From NCBI GenBank assembly GCA_045536155.1, contig JAZSMZ010000080.1, positions 1 through 17,257 of the forward strand: DNA of 17,257 nucleotides, in the 5' to 3' direction. Below, one piece after another: positions 1-7,769 of the stretch. The DNA comes from JAZQNC01 sp045536155. Lineage in GTDB: Bacteria > Bacillota > Clostridia > Oscillospirales > CAG-272. The first letter of the stretch is position 1, and every line of letters begins with the position of its first letter. The notes beneath the pieces are model-generated. The model made no database searches. It was given only the letters and a program-made list of their open reading frames with translations, and was not told the origin of the DNA. A program made the translations under genes and the position numbers.

Positions 1-530
1 ATTGTGGAAATTACGTCTGCGGGAGCCATAGTCTGAAGCACCTTTGCGAGTGCCTGATAACCGTCCTGCGCGATATACTCATCAATATCTTCGGGATTGA
101 TAAAGCCGCAGTTGCGAAGTGCGACTCTCATTTGGGGCTTATAGAACTGTGTATCGGCAAGGTTGGTAACACCTTCACCATTGGCGGCACCGATAGTGAA
201 CTCTGTCACAATCTCACCGGCAAGCAGATGACCGGAAACTACTGCAGCTGCCTTGTCGGCATCCATCTTAACGTATGTGGTTCTGCCCAATTCGTCATAA
301 ACTTCAACGATCGGCTCATACTGACACATACCGACACAGCCGGTCTGCTCGACGATAAATTCATCTGCTCTGCCCGATGCAGCGAGGGCCTTTTCTATTG
401 CCTCGAGTACGGGGGCTGCGCCTGCAGCTATACCGCAGGTAGCCATACCGACTACAATTCTTGCTTTTTTAGAAGTCAAATACGCCTTCTTTTCATCTCT
501 TATGGCGGTGATCTCAGCTAATGTTTTCAT
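1..530 (-). CDS. NuoF-like hydrogenase subunit (HndC/HydB type), N-terminal part, cut by window edge
   Basis: Partial gene read leftward out of the window; about 176 N-terminal residues are present. It is expected to be the NAD(P)H- and FMN-binding subunit of a soluble [FeFe]-hydrogenase or related bifurcating complex in the cytoplasm. Residues 1-110 form a thioredoxin-like [2Fe-2S] domain with TCGIAAGA (Cys32) and TGCVGMCQYEP (Cys65, Cys69). Residues 130-176 (FYKPQMRVALRNCG, then NPEDIDEYIA) match the beginning of the NuoF/HndC core. The ATG at 530-528 follows GGAGG at a good distance. It lies 17 nt after the NuoE-like gene, so the two are surely one transcript. Only three cysteines are visible in the N-domain, and the TCGIAAGA wording resembles HndB-type domains. 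FMN, NADH and 4Fe-4S motifs would lie beyond position 1. A formate dehydrogenase or other NuoEF-containing partner cannot be excluded. Confidence 0.88.
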   Translation of the reverse strand, partial: MKTLAEITAIRDEKKAYLTSKKARIVVGMATCGIAAGAAPVLEAIEKALAASGRADEFIVEQTGCVGMCQYEPIVEVYDELGRTTYVKMDADKAAAVVSGHLLAGEIVTEFTIGAANGEGVTNLADTQFYKPQMRVALRNCGFINPEDIDEYIAQDGYQALAKVLQTMAPADVIST

Positions 531-547
531 GTTATGTATACCTCCGC

Positions 548-1039
548 TCAATACTTTTCGAGAATATCATCGACCTCGTCAAGTCTGACGCGGCCATAGA
601 CATCTTCGTTGATAGTCATGACGGGAGCAAGTCCGCAAGCACCTACACAGCGTGTAGCGGCAAGCGAATACTTACCATCGGGAGAAGTTCCTCCTACCTC
701 AACATTCAATTTCTGAGAAATGCGGTCGAGTACGCCCTGGGAACCTTTAACATAGCATGCAGTTCCAAGACAAACGGAAATTGCAACTTTTCCGTCGGGA
801 TTGAGCTTGAACTGGGAATAAAACGAAACAATTCCGTATATCTCTTCAAGAGATACGCCGGTCTTATCGGATACAATCTTCTGAACCTCATAAGGCAGAT
901 ATCCGTAGATATCCTGCGCTTGCTGAAGAATCGGGATCATTGAGCCTTTAACTCCGCGATACTTTTCGATAACCGCAAGAAGCGCGCTTTCCTGCTCTGC
1001 AGTTCCGTTAAATACAACGGTTGTCGGTTTCTTTTTCAT
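548..1039 (-). CDS. hndA: NuoE-like [2Fe-2S] hydrogenase subunit (HndA/HydC type)
   Basis: 163 residues, the usual length for 24-kDa NuoE/HndA proteins. The thioredoxin-like fold carries the family's four cluster ligands: Cys90 and Cys95 (CLGTAC) and Cys131 and Cys135 (CVGAC, followed by GLAP). The N-terminal helical part contains the typical IPILQQAQDIYGYLP and IYGIVSFYSQF stretches. In the family this subunit passes electrons between NAD(P)H/FMN on the NuoF-like partner and the catalytic subunit. The ATG at 1039-1037 has GGGAGG upstream, with rather long spacing (about 13 nt). The gene is first in its operon, 17 nt before the NuoF-like gene, and divergent from a Mrp/NBP35 ATPase. The symbol follows the Desulfovibrio Hnd naming; hydC or nuoE would be equally fair, because the catalytic subunit is outside the window. 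Confidence 0.93.
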   Translation of the reverse strand: MKKKPTTVVFNGTAEQESALLAVIEKYRGVKGSMIPILQQAQDIYGYLPYEVQKIVSDKTGVSLEEIYGIVSFYSQFKLNPDGKVAISVCLGTACYVKGSQGVLDRISQKLNVEVGGTSPDGKYSLAATRCVGACGLAPVMTINEDVYGRVRLDEVDDILEKY

Positions 1040-1104
1040 TTTGCGATGTTTCCTCCCTTTGTTTTATATAACACAATTTATTAACATTTTGTTGCGTCTT
1101 ATAT

Positions 1105-1133
1105 ATTATACTATATGTCCGGCACAATTACCA
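1105..1133 (-). promoter_or_regulatory. Possible promoter for the hydrogenase operon
   Basis: A perfect TATAAT is read on the minus strand at 1110-1105. A weak upstream hexamer TGGTAA lies at 1133-1128, 17 nt away. The -10 would start a leader of about 60 nt before the NuoE-like ATG. The -35 match is poor and the region is very AT-rich, so this may be chance. No full Rex-type inverted repeat was seen. Confidence 0.35.
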
Positions 1134-1181
1134 TACCTTTGGGCAAAAATTAATCATTTATTAATAATTTTACATAATTTT

Positions 1182-1209
1182 TTGTGAATATTAGGTTGTA
1201 TAATATAAT
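1182..1209 (+). promoter_or_regulatory. Likely sigma-A promoter of the Mrp/NBP35 gene
   Basis: TTGTGA (1182-1187) and TATAAT (1204-1209) are separated by 16 nt. Transcription would begin near 1216 and give a leader of roughly 57 nt to the ATG at 1273. The surrounding sequence is AT-rich and shared with the divergent hydrogenase operon, so local matches are cheap; the spacing and exact -10 make this the best candidate. Confidence 0.55.
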
Positions 1210-1272
1210 AAAATAGTATATTGATGTTAAGATATTCGATATATGACACTCTGAAAGGAATATAAAACCAAA

Positions 1273-2133
1273 ATGGCTGAAAATCGCAACACAAATCAGG
1301 CAGAGGAATGCACTCATAACTGTTCTACCTGCTCTGCCAACTGTTCATCGCGCGATCCCAAGAGCTTACTCGCGCCTATGAATCCTTTATCCAATGTTAA
1401 GCACGTTATCGGTATTGTAAGCGGAAAAGGCGGCGTTGGCAAATCGCTTGTTTCCTCTATGCTTTCGGTACTTTCCGCACGCCGCGGCAACAAAACCGCC
1501 GTTCTCGACGCCGATATGACAGGTCCCTCCATTCCGAGAATTCTCGGTGTAAAGGGCGATGTTACCGGCGATGGCACATATATGTATCCCCTTCAGTCCA
1601 AAACCGGAATTAAGGTTATGTCTGTCAACCTTCTTTTGGAAAAAGACACCCAACCCGTAGTCTGGAGAGGCCCGGTAATTGCCGGAACCGTTAAGCAGTT
1701 CTGGACAGATTGTATATGGGACGACGTTGATTATATGTATGTTGATATGCCTCCCGGAACGGGTGATGTACCGCTTACCGTCTTCCAGTCCCTCCCTCTC
1801 GACGGTATTGTAATCGTAACCACACCTCAGGATCTCGTATCCATGATCGTCGAAAAAGCGTATCACATGGCAAACATGATGAATATTCCCGTGCTCGGTA
1901 TCGTTGAAAACATGAGCTACATCAAGTGTCCCGACTGCGGCAAGGAAATCAGTGTATTCGGCGAAAGCAAGATCGAAAGTGTTGCAAAATCCCTCGATCT
2001 TGACGTTCTTGCTCGCATCCCGATCGATCCCCGTGTAGCTTCCCTTTGCGACAAGGGTATGCTTGAGCTGATGGACAACGATTATATGGAAAAAGCGCTT
2101 GACGTTATCGAAAGCAAGATCAATGCAAAATAA
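1273..2133 (+). CDS. mrp: Mrp/NBP35/ApbC-type P-loop ATPase, Fe-S cluster carrier
   Basis: 286 residues. A cytoplasmic ATPase of the Mrp/NBP35 family, which holds a labile Fe-S cluster and hands it to target proteins. The deviant Walker A is GKGGVGKS (51-58), followed by VLDADMTGPSIPR (78-90) and VDMPPGTGD (157-165). A CPDCG motif (Cys219, Cys222) gives the bridging cluster ligands expected at the dimer interface. The N-terminus adds a short Cys-rich tail with Cys13, Cys17, Cys20 and Cys24, similar to eukaryotic and archaeal NBP35 rather than plain ApbC. The ATG is preceded by GAAAGGAA about 12 nt upstream. It stands alone on the plus strand, divergent from Fe-S-rich hydrogenase subunits and followed by a hairpin terminator. 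A role in loading those hydrogenase clusters is a reasonable inference, not shown. Confidence 0.95.
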   Translation: MAENRNTNQAEECTHNCSTCSANCSSRDPKSLLAPMNPLSNVKHVIGIVSGKGGVGKSLVSSMLSVLSARRGNKTAVLDADMTGPSIPRILGVKGDVTGDGTYMYPLQSKTGIKVMSVNLLLEKDTQPVVWRGPVIAGTVKQFWTDCIWDDVDYMYVDMPPGTGDVPLTVFQSLPLDGIVIVTTPQDLVSMIVEKAYHMANMMNIPVLGIVENMSYIKCPDCGKEISVFGESKIESVAKSLDLDVLARIPIDPRVASLCDKGMLELMDNDYMEKALDVIESKINAK

Positions 2134-2150
2134 AATGCAAAACAAAAAAC

Positions 2151-2184
2151 GGTCTTTAGAGTCGTACTCTAAAGGTCAGTTTTT
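2151..2184 (+). terminator. Rho-independent terminator after mrp
   Basis: CTTTAGAGT (2154-2162), a CGT loop and ACTCTAAAG (2166-2174) form a perfect 9-bp stem. Wobble pairs and a G-C pair extend it to 2151/2177. A short T run follows at 2180-2184. It begins 18 nt after the mrp stop codon. Confidence 0.75.
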
Positions 2185-2186
2185 AA

Positions 2187-2224
2187 AGAATACGGTATAT
2201 CTCAAAAGAGGTGTGCCGTATTTT
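2187..2224 (+). repeat. Second long hairpin in the mrp downstream spacer
   Basis: AATACGGTATATCTC (2189-2203), loop AAAA (2204-2207) and GAGGTGTGCCGTATT (2208-2222) pair along all 15 positions, with three G-T pairs. Two more outer pairs are possible. It starts just after the mrp terminator T run. Only a short T stretch remains after the stem, so it could be a back-up terminator, an mRNA 3'-end stabiliser or a relic of a small repeat. The wobble pairs sit on the plus-strand reading, which suggests an RNA structure rather than a DNA-binding palindrome. Confidence 0.6.
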
Positions 2225-2287
2225 GCATTTGTGGACACAAAAGCAGTGCTTGTCAAGAAAACAGACGGACTTTAGGGGGACAAAAAT

Positions 2288-2316
2288 AAGGCTCCCTTGT
2301 GTAAAAGGAGCCTTTT
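2288..2316 (-). terminator. Terminator downstream of the DUF4240-like gene
   Basis: AAGGCTCC (2288-2295) and GGAGCCTT (2307-2314) make an 8-bp stem around an 11-nt loop. On the minus strand the stem is followed by TTATTTTTG, placed about 30 nt after the stop of the 2348-2794 gene. On the plus strand a TTTT run ends the stem, so it may work both ways. The core resembles, from memory, a GGCTCCC-type intergenic repeat common in gut Clostridia. Confidence 0.65.
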
Positions 2317-2347
2317 AGTAGTACCTACTTTTTTCTAAAATTAGAAT

Positions 2348-2794
2348 TTAGTAATATCTCCACCCATCGAGATTACTTCCGGTCTCATATGATTTTACAG
2401 TGCGATATGAATAGTCGTCAGGAGATTTACCATGCTTTTTCCCCCACGCTAACATAGGAACATACAAAATTGCTTCAAATTCCATCTTCCACAGGTTACA
2501 AATATCTCCTGTTTTAACCCTTTTGTAATATTCCTCTCCGTTAATCAAAGCAACGCATCGCGAATAAAGAAAAGTATCATCACTGTGAGTATCGAATTTG
2601 CAAGCTTTTTCAAAATTTTTTCTGGTGTCCAATTCATATAGCAACTCTGCCATAATCTCGTCAAAGGAAAATATTGTTTCATCTGATTGGTGAGACAAAT
2701 ACTCTATCAAGGGGAGCAACACTTTTGGGTCATCTCCCGATGCATCCCAGTTACAAACGGTCATAATGAGGTCGAAAAACTGATTTCTTTTCAT
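2348..2794 (-). CDS. Small DUF4240-like protein of unknown function
   Basis: 148 residues from the ATG at 2794-2792. This start is preferred because AGAGGAGAG (2807-2799) sits at Shine-Dalgarno distance; a TTG six codons earlier would swallow that site. No signal peptide, membrane segment or catalytic motif is visible. The layout resembles DUF4240 proteins: an N-terminal helix with NQFFDLI, a central IFSFDEIMAELLYEL helix, then SDDTFLYSRCVALINGEEYY, where the SDD-F-Y-R pattern is the best family cue. It ends with YETGSNLDGWRYY. The family's function is not known to me. The gene stands alone between hairpins on one side and the end of a mannosidase gene on the other, and looks more AT-rich than its neighbours, which would fit recent acquisition. 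The family call rests on memory of the pattern, not a search. Confidence 0.75.
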   Translation of the reverse strand: MKRNQFFDLIMTVCNWDASGDDPKVLLPLIEYLSHQSDETIFSFDEIMAELLYELDTRKNFEKACKFDTHSDDTFLYSRCVALINGEEYYKRVKTGDICNLWKMEFEAILYVPMLAWGKKHGKSPDDYSYRTVKSYETGSNLDGWRYY

Positions 2795-2798
2795 AAAA

Positions 2799-2807
2799 CT
2801 CTCCTCT
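2799..2807 (-). promoter_or_regulatory. Ribosome binding site that sets the DUF4240-like start
   Basis: AGAGGAGAG on the minus strand is followed by TTTT and the ATG at 2794-2792. It lies inside the reading frame of the alternative TTG start and therefore favours the shorter protein. Confidence 0.7.
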
Positions 2808-2926
2808 GCCAAATTCTTATAAATCTATTTTATTCCAGTTTCGCATTTGCTTAAATATATAGTTCCAATACTTATTTTATCAAAACTGTCCTTAAAAGAA
2901 CTGAGTATTAAGACCGTTTTTATGTT

Positions 2927-5398
2927 TTATTCTTCAATCATATTGCAGAATTCTATTCCGCTGTTCGATATGATAAACGATTTGACCTCATATTTGCCAA
3001 ACGTCATCACTTCCTCTATACCGAACAGTTCTGATCTGACTGTGCACTTAGCCGACTCTGACGTTGGATTGAAAAGTCTGACAAGAAAGCCTTTTCCGCT
3101 TTCAGCCATCTTTAGAGCACTCATCTCTATCATTTCATTATCAAGGGCAATCATCGGTGCAAATTTGGGAGCATCGCTTCCGCTTGGGAAGAATGAAAGA
3201 ATCATTGGCTCCTCATTGAACTTTTGAGCCTCTACAGCGTCAGATGTTTTGCATTCGCCAAATACGATACGCAGTTCAAAGTCTCGTTCACCCTGCTCCT
3301 GCCAATCATTGTGCCTGTCAGTAGGCACGAGCGGACGTCCTTCAATAGGATGCGTTGAATATCCAACCGAACGCATAAGTGAGAACTGAAGCGCGCTATC
3401 CGTTATAGAAACGCCGTACATGCCCCGCTTATAAAATGCCATACTTACATCAGAATCTGAGAGTCTGATATAGCTTTGCGACGGATTTTCCTTTCCCTCA
3501 TCGGTTATTCGTTCCTCGCCGTAGGCAACCTCTGCGACTGCATTCATATTCTCAGATACAAAAGGAATAGCAAGCTTGAACATCTTCTTTTTGTCGGAAT
3601 TTTGAATGCGGATCTTTAAATCAATTGAATTTGATTGCTTTGACAGATAATAGCGTATATACGCTCCGCTTCTGCCGTATTCAAACACAGATTCAATTAC
3701 CGTACGGACGTCACCGTCCTCGATAACGCGAACAGAGGGAATAACTTCGGGCTGTGCCGAGTAATCACTTCCCTCACTATCACTCATCAGCTTGAATTCT
3801 CCGATCTTCTTATCAAAGCGATCGTCAAACCAGAGCCAAGAGTCGGGGGTATCCTGGAATACGTTAATAACACACGAATTATCAGTCAACATCTTCTTAC
3901 CGTCGACGATACACAAATCGATAAGTCCCGTTGTACGCGATATTTCGACGTGCATACGGCTGTTATCAAAAAGATAGTGAGTGTTCGTTGCAGTAATGCA
4001 AGGAGTGGGTCGCTTTTCTACTATGTGCATTCGGCAATCAAATCGAGTTATCTGCATAGGAGCCAAGGTCGCGTGGAAAATAACGCGCTTGCGCCAATCT
4101 ATGGCAATATTTGCGTATTCGTGCTCAAGCTGAGCAGGAATTCTGACGCCATTCTGATATACCTCAGGCATATGCCAAGGAATAGAGTGGTTTTGTGCCT
4201 GCAGATTAAACTCGCATTGGAAATCCCCCTCAACCGGATAAGGATGAGGATTGTAACACATGATCGGTATTTCGCCCTCCTCAGCTTTTTTCTGGCCTGC
4301 GCAGAGAGCAAAAAATGCGCGCGCTCGAACTCTTGAAAGGATCTCAAGTCCATGGTCAAGCTGACGAAGGGACATCTCCTCAACCGGCTGAATAGACGAT
4401 CCGGGGATCGCATCGTGAAACTGAATGGTTACCATGTCGTTCATAGCTTCCTTCAGTTCGGAGACAGGATAGACAAAATCAGATGATGCCGCAAGCTGAG
4501 AACACATTTTTTCTGTAGAAAAGAACCAATTTTCGAGTTTTTTGTATCTCTGCTTTATGCGTACCTGGCTTGTATAGCATCCGGGAAATGTGAAATTAAT
4601 ATGCTTATCGTGGCTGGGAAGCTCGGCTTTGCTATCGATGACATACTGCACAAATGCGTCGGGTGTTGAGTGAACTAATTCAACGTCTGTTCCGACAGAT
4701 GCCTTCATTCTCTCTGTAATTGCCATAAGATCGTGTCTGGACGGACCGCCGCCGTGGTTGCCAACGCCCCACATACAGCATTTTGTATATTGCTCACATC
4801 CCATGGCTTCATTTTGCAGCCACTCGACCTTATCAAAGCCCTTGTTATTCTGCGAGCCGTATCCTCCGGGCGCAAGGACGGCTATTATCTCTGATCCGTC
4901 ATATCCGATCCATTTGAATGTATTGGATGGCAGAGGGAGAGATCCCGGTCTTACGAAGAAATAGCTCTTATATCCCGATTTGGCACATATCTGAACAAGA
5001 CCTCTGCTATGACCGAAGGTGTCGAGATTAATTACGGCAGTCGAGCGCGCTTCGCGCCCGAATTTGGAATCAAAATACTCACGACCTGCCATTATATTGC
5101 GGATAAAGCCCTCTCCTGAAGGCATATTGCCGTCCGGCTGAAGGTGCCATCCGCCCATGATAAACCATTTTCCCTCTTTTACGAGTTGCTGTATTTCAGC
5201 AAATAGCGCCGGCTCGTATTCCTCTACCCATTTGTAGAGGATTGCTTCATTGTGGCAGAAAATGAAACCGTCGAATTCACGGCAGAACTGTGCTGCAACT
5301 CTGAAGGTAGAAACAGCCTCAGCTGCTCCCTCTTCCCATTCCCATAACCACATTGGGTCAATATGAGAATTACATATCAAGTGTAATTGCTTTTTCAT
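2927..5398 (-). CDS. Glycoside hydrolase family 38 alpha-mannosidase
   Basis: 823 residues from the ATG at 5398-5396; an in-frame TTG lies four codons earlier. GH38 enzymes are zinc-dependent retaining alpha-mannosidases. The N-terminal catalytic (beta/alpha)7 domain shows SHIDPMWLWEWEEG with zinc ligands His12 and Asp14, GGWHLQPDGNMPSGE (82-96), and NLDTFGHS with Asp126 as the expected nucleophile/zinc ligand. QFHDAIPGSS follows in the middle region, then long beta-rich C-terminal domains. There is no signal peptide, so it should act in the cytoplasm on imported mannosides, such as pieces of host or yeast N-glycans; linkage specificity cannot be read. Length is within the bacterial range. 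It is last in the ligA-obg-iorA-iorB run, 26 nt after iorB, but no clear Shine-Dalgarno precedes the ATG, which is unusual here. TATAAT occurs 19 nt before the ATG without a good -35. Confidence 0.93.
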   Translation of the reverse strand: MKKQLHLICNSHIDPMWLWEWEEGAAEAVSTFRVAAQFCREFDGFIFCHNEAILYKWVEEYEPALFAEIQQLVKEGKWFIMGGWHLQPDGNMPSGEGFIRNIMAGREYFDSKFGREARSTAVINLDTFGHSRGLVQICAKSGYKSYFFVRPGSLPLPSNTFKWIGYDGSEIIAVLAPGGYGSQNNKGFDKVEWLQNEAMGCEQYTKCCMWGVGNHGGGPSRHDLMAITERMKASVGTDVELVHSTPDAFVQYVIDSKAELPSHDKHINFTFPGCYTSQVRIKQRYKKLENWFFSTEKMCSQLAASSDFVYPVSELKEAMNDMVTIQFHDAIPGSSIQPVEEMSLRQLDHGLEILSRVRARAFFALCAGQKKAEEGEIPIMCYNPHPYPVEGDFQCEFNLQAQNHSIPWHMPEVYQNGVRIPAQLEHEYANIAIDWRKRVIFHATLAPMQITRFDCRMHIVEKRPTPCITATNTHYLFDNSRMHVEISRTTGLIDLCIVDGKKMLTDNSCVINVFQDTPDSWLWFDDRFDKKIGEFKLMSDSEGSDYSAQPEVIPSVRVIEDGDVRTVIESVFEYGRSGAYIRYYLSKQSNSIDLKIRIQNSDKKKMFKLAIPFVSENMNAVAEVAYGEERITDEGKENPSQSYIRLSDSDVSMAFYKRGMYGVSITDSALQFSLMRSVGYSTHPIEGRPLVPTDRHNDWQEQGERDFELRIVFGECKTSDAVEAQKFNEEPMILSFFPSGSDAPKFAPMIALDNEMIEMSALKMAESGKGFLVRLFNPTSESAKCTVRSELFGIEEVMTFGKYEVKSFIISNSGIEFCNMIEE

Positions 5399-5424
5399 AT
5401 CAATAACCAACGAATATATTATAA

Positions 5425-5997
5425 TTACTTAACTGACGAGCCGAGCTCATACGCCTTCAAATTAATTTCGGCAAACTTAGCGGGCACACACTCTTTTATG
5501 GCATTTTCCATTATATCATCGGATATACCAAGATATTTTGCTGTAATACCAATAAGCGCTACATTGACCGCCTTTTCGTTGCCTGCCTCGCGCGCGATGG
5601 AAAGTGCATCGGCAGCGACGATCTTAACGCCCATATCAGAGATACGTTCGGTGATATTCTCCGGATATGCCGCAGCGCCGGTGATGACAGGCATGGGATT
5701 GATTTTTTGAATGTTGGTTACAAGAGTACCTCCTTTTTTCAGATAAGGAAGCCATCTTGCAGCCTCGAGCTGTTCAAACGAAAGGATAACGTCGGCTTCG
5801 CCGCGGCAAATAACGGGCGAATCTACTCTCTCGCCGTATTTAACGTACGTTACAACCGAGCCGCCTCTCTGGCTCATTCCGTGTACTTCAGAAACCTTTA
5901 CGTCGTACCCCATGGAAAGGAGTGCAGAACCGAGTATTCTCGAAGCAAGCAATGTTCCCTGTCCGCCTACTCCGACGATCATAATATTTTTAGTCAT
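5425..5997 (-). CDS. iorB: Indolepyruvate:ferredoxin oxidoreductase, beta subunit
   Basis: 190 residues, the normal IorB length. The protein is the gamma-domain partner of IorA in the two-subunit enzyme that oxidatively decarboxylates arylpyruvates (from Trp, Phe and Tyr transamination) to aryl-acyl-CoA while reducing ferredoxin. It opens with IMIVGVGGQGTLLASRIL, the family's glycine-rich signature, and has VSEVHGMSQRGGSV (35-48), a conserved stretch of this 2-oxoacid oxidoreductase subunit. The ATG at 5997-5995 is preceded by a purine-rich AGAGGGAG segment. It lies 17 nt after iorA, so the pair is co-transcribed and makes a complete enzyme. No odd feature is seen. Confidence 0.95.
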   Translation of the reverse strand: MTKNIMIVGVGGQGTLLASRILGSALLSMGYDVKVSEVHGMSQRGGSVVTYVKYGERVDSPVICRGEADVILSFEQLEAARWLPYLKKGGTLVTNIQKINPMPVITGAAAYPENITERISDMGVKIVAADALSIAREAGNEKAVNVALIGITAKYLGISDDIMENAIKECVPAKFAEINLKAYELGSSVK

Positions 5998-6014
5998 TTC
6001 TCTTCTTCTCCCTC

Positions 6015-7745
6015 TTATTTGATTGCGTCAAAGCGGCACATCTGCTCGCAAAGTCCGCATCCGGTGCAAAGTGTCGAATCTATCTTTGCCTTGCCGTCTT
6101 CAAAAGAGATGCAGGGGCATCCGATCTGCATGCAGGCGCGACATGATTTACATTTATCAGCATCAACCGCAAGGGGCGGATTATGCTTGACGTATTTGAG
6201 AAGCGCGCAGGGACGGCGTGCAATAACAACGGAAACACCGTCATATGCAAGCTCATCTTTAAGGATCTTTTCAAAGTCTTTAACATCACCGGGATCGCAT
6301 ACCTTAATGTGATTTTCGTCAACTCCTGCGGCTTTAGCGATATTTTCAAGCATGATACCGCTTACAGGCTCACCCTTAAGAGTGAATCCGGTGCAGGGAT
6401 TCTGCTGATGTCCGGTCATACCGGTGATACTGTTGTCAACAATGACAACAGTAGAGTTGCCTTTATTGTATGTAAGGTTTACGAGACCTGTCATACCCGA
6501 ATGCATGAAAGTGGAGTCGCCGATTACAGCAACAGACTTCGAAGCATTTTCCGGACGGATCTTATTGAATCCGTGAAGTGCTGTGATAGATGCACCCATG
6601 CAGAGAGTGGTGTCCATGCCGCCGAGCGGAGGTACTGCGCCAAGTGTATAGCATCCGATATCACCGCTTACATAAAGCTTAAGCTTTTTGAAAACATAGA
6701 AGACGCCTCTGTGAGGGCAGCCGGGACAAAGAACGGGGGGACGGTTGGGGATAATATCATCGAAGCTATCGCACTCGACTGTCTTTGAAAGAAGCTTTTC
6801 TGCAATGATCTCCTGCGAGTATTCGCCGCAAAGAGGAAGAAGATTCTTACCGTCAACTTTGAGTCCGAGCTTTTTGCAATGTGTTTCGATAACGTCGTCA
6901 AGCTCTTCTATTACGATAATTCTCTTATGCTTAACCGCAAAATCGGTGATAAGCTTTTCGGGGAGCGGATTTACAAGTCCGAGTTTGAGGTATGATACGC
7001 TGTCGCCGAAAACCTCTCGTGCATAAACGTAGGAAGGACCGGAGGTAATAATACCGATCTCGCTTCCCTCGGAAAGCTCAACACGGTTGAAGGGGCAGTT
7101 TTCAGCATATTCGCGAAGCTGATTGAGATGCTCTTCAACAACGACATGGCGTCCCTTGGCGTTGGCTGGCATCATGACGCGCTTCGACGCGTCCTTTGTA
7201 TATTCGACTGTTTCCTTCTCGATTCTGTCGTTAAGTTCAACGATCGACTGCGAATGCGAAACTCTGGTGTTCATACGGAGAATAACGGGAGTGTCGAATT
7301 TTTCGGACAGCTCGTATCCTTCCTTTACAAAATTAAGGCATTCGCCCGAATCGGAAGGTTCAAGCATGGGAAGCTTTGCGGCAATAGCGTAGTGGCGAGA
7401 GTCCTGCTCATTTTGCGATGAATGCATTCCGGGGTCATCGGCAACACCGATGATCATACCGCCGTTTGCACCTACATAAGAGCAGATGAAAAGCGGATCG
7501 GCGGCAACGTTGAGACCAACGTGCTTCATACCGCAAAAGGATCTTCCTCCTGCAACAGACGCGCCAAGTGCAACTTCAAGTGCTACCTTTTCATTAGGAG
7601 CCCATTCAGCGTAAATTTCATCATACTTTGCGGCAGCTTCGGATATTTCGGTGGAAGGAGTTCCGGGATAGCTCGAAACAAGCTTGCATCCGGCCTCGTA
7701 AAGTCCGCGGGCAACGGCATCGTTACCCAACATCAGTTTTTTCAT
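6015..7745 (-). CDS. iorA: Indolepyruvate:ferredoxin oxidoreductase, alpha subunit
   Basis: 576 residues, in the usual range for IorA. The N-terminal pyrimidine-binding part includes SSYPGTPSTEI (24-34) and NEKVALEVALGAS with Glu57 (51-63). A middle transketolase-C-like region follows. The C-terminal TPP-binding part shows CPGCPHRG (340-347), GDIGCYTLGAVPPLGGMD (361-378), IGDSTF (408-413) and VDNSITGMTGHQ (436-447). The tail binds two clusters: Cys532, 535, 538 and 543, with the IorA-style wider last gap, and Cys560, 563, 566 and 570. The last is followed by Arg instead of the common Pro. The ATG at 7745-7743 has an upstream AAAGAGG. It sits 24 nt after obg and 17 nt before iorB. In anaerobes the enzyme serves amino-acid fermentation or, in reverse, aromatic amino-acid synthesis from aryl acids; which applies here is not visible. 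Confidence 0.97.
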   Translation of the reverse strand: MKKLMLGNDAVARGLYEAGCKLVSSYPGTPSTEISEAAAKYDEIYAEWAPNEKVALEVALGASVAGGRSFCGMKHVGLNVAADPLFICSYVGANGGMIIGVADDPGMHSSQNEQDSRHYAIAAKLPMLEPSDSGECLNFVKEGYELSEKFDTPVILRMNTRVSHSQSIVELNDRIEKETVEYTKDASKRVMMPANAKGRHVVVEEHLNQLREYAENCPFNRVELSEGSEIGIITSGPSYVYAREVFGDSVSYLKLGLVNPLPEKLITDFAVKHKRIIVIEELDDVIETHCKKLGLKVDGKNLLPLCGEYSQEIIAEKLLSKTVECDSFDDIIPNRPPVLCPGCPHRGVFYVFKKLKLYVSGDIGCYTLGAVPPLGGMDTTLCMGASITALHGFNKIRPENASKSVAVIGDSTFMHSGMTGLVNLTYNKGNSTVVIVDNSITGMTGHQQNPCTGFTLKGEPVSGIMLENIAKAAGVDENHIKVCDPGDVKDFEKILKDELAYDGVSVVIARRPCALLKYVKHNPPLAVDADKCKSCRACMQIGCPCISFEDGKAKIDSTLCTGCGLCEQMCRFDAIK

Positions 7746-7769
7746 TATAATACCTCTTTAATAAAAAGA

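Noticed and set aside
1040..1272. Possible Rex redox-repressor site in the hydrogenase/mrp spacer
   Set aside because: Half-site-like TTGTGAA and GTTAA segments occur, but no complete inverted repeat with proper spacing was found.
2233..2254. A further small hairpin in the mrp downstream spacer
   Set aside because: Only AAGC/GCTT pairs cleanly; extension needs bulges, so it is not counted.
2840..2926. Terminator after the GH38 gene
   Set aside because: CTTAA/TTAAG arms around 2891-2912 form only a weak 5-bp stem with a long loop and no proper T run in the minus-strand direction.
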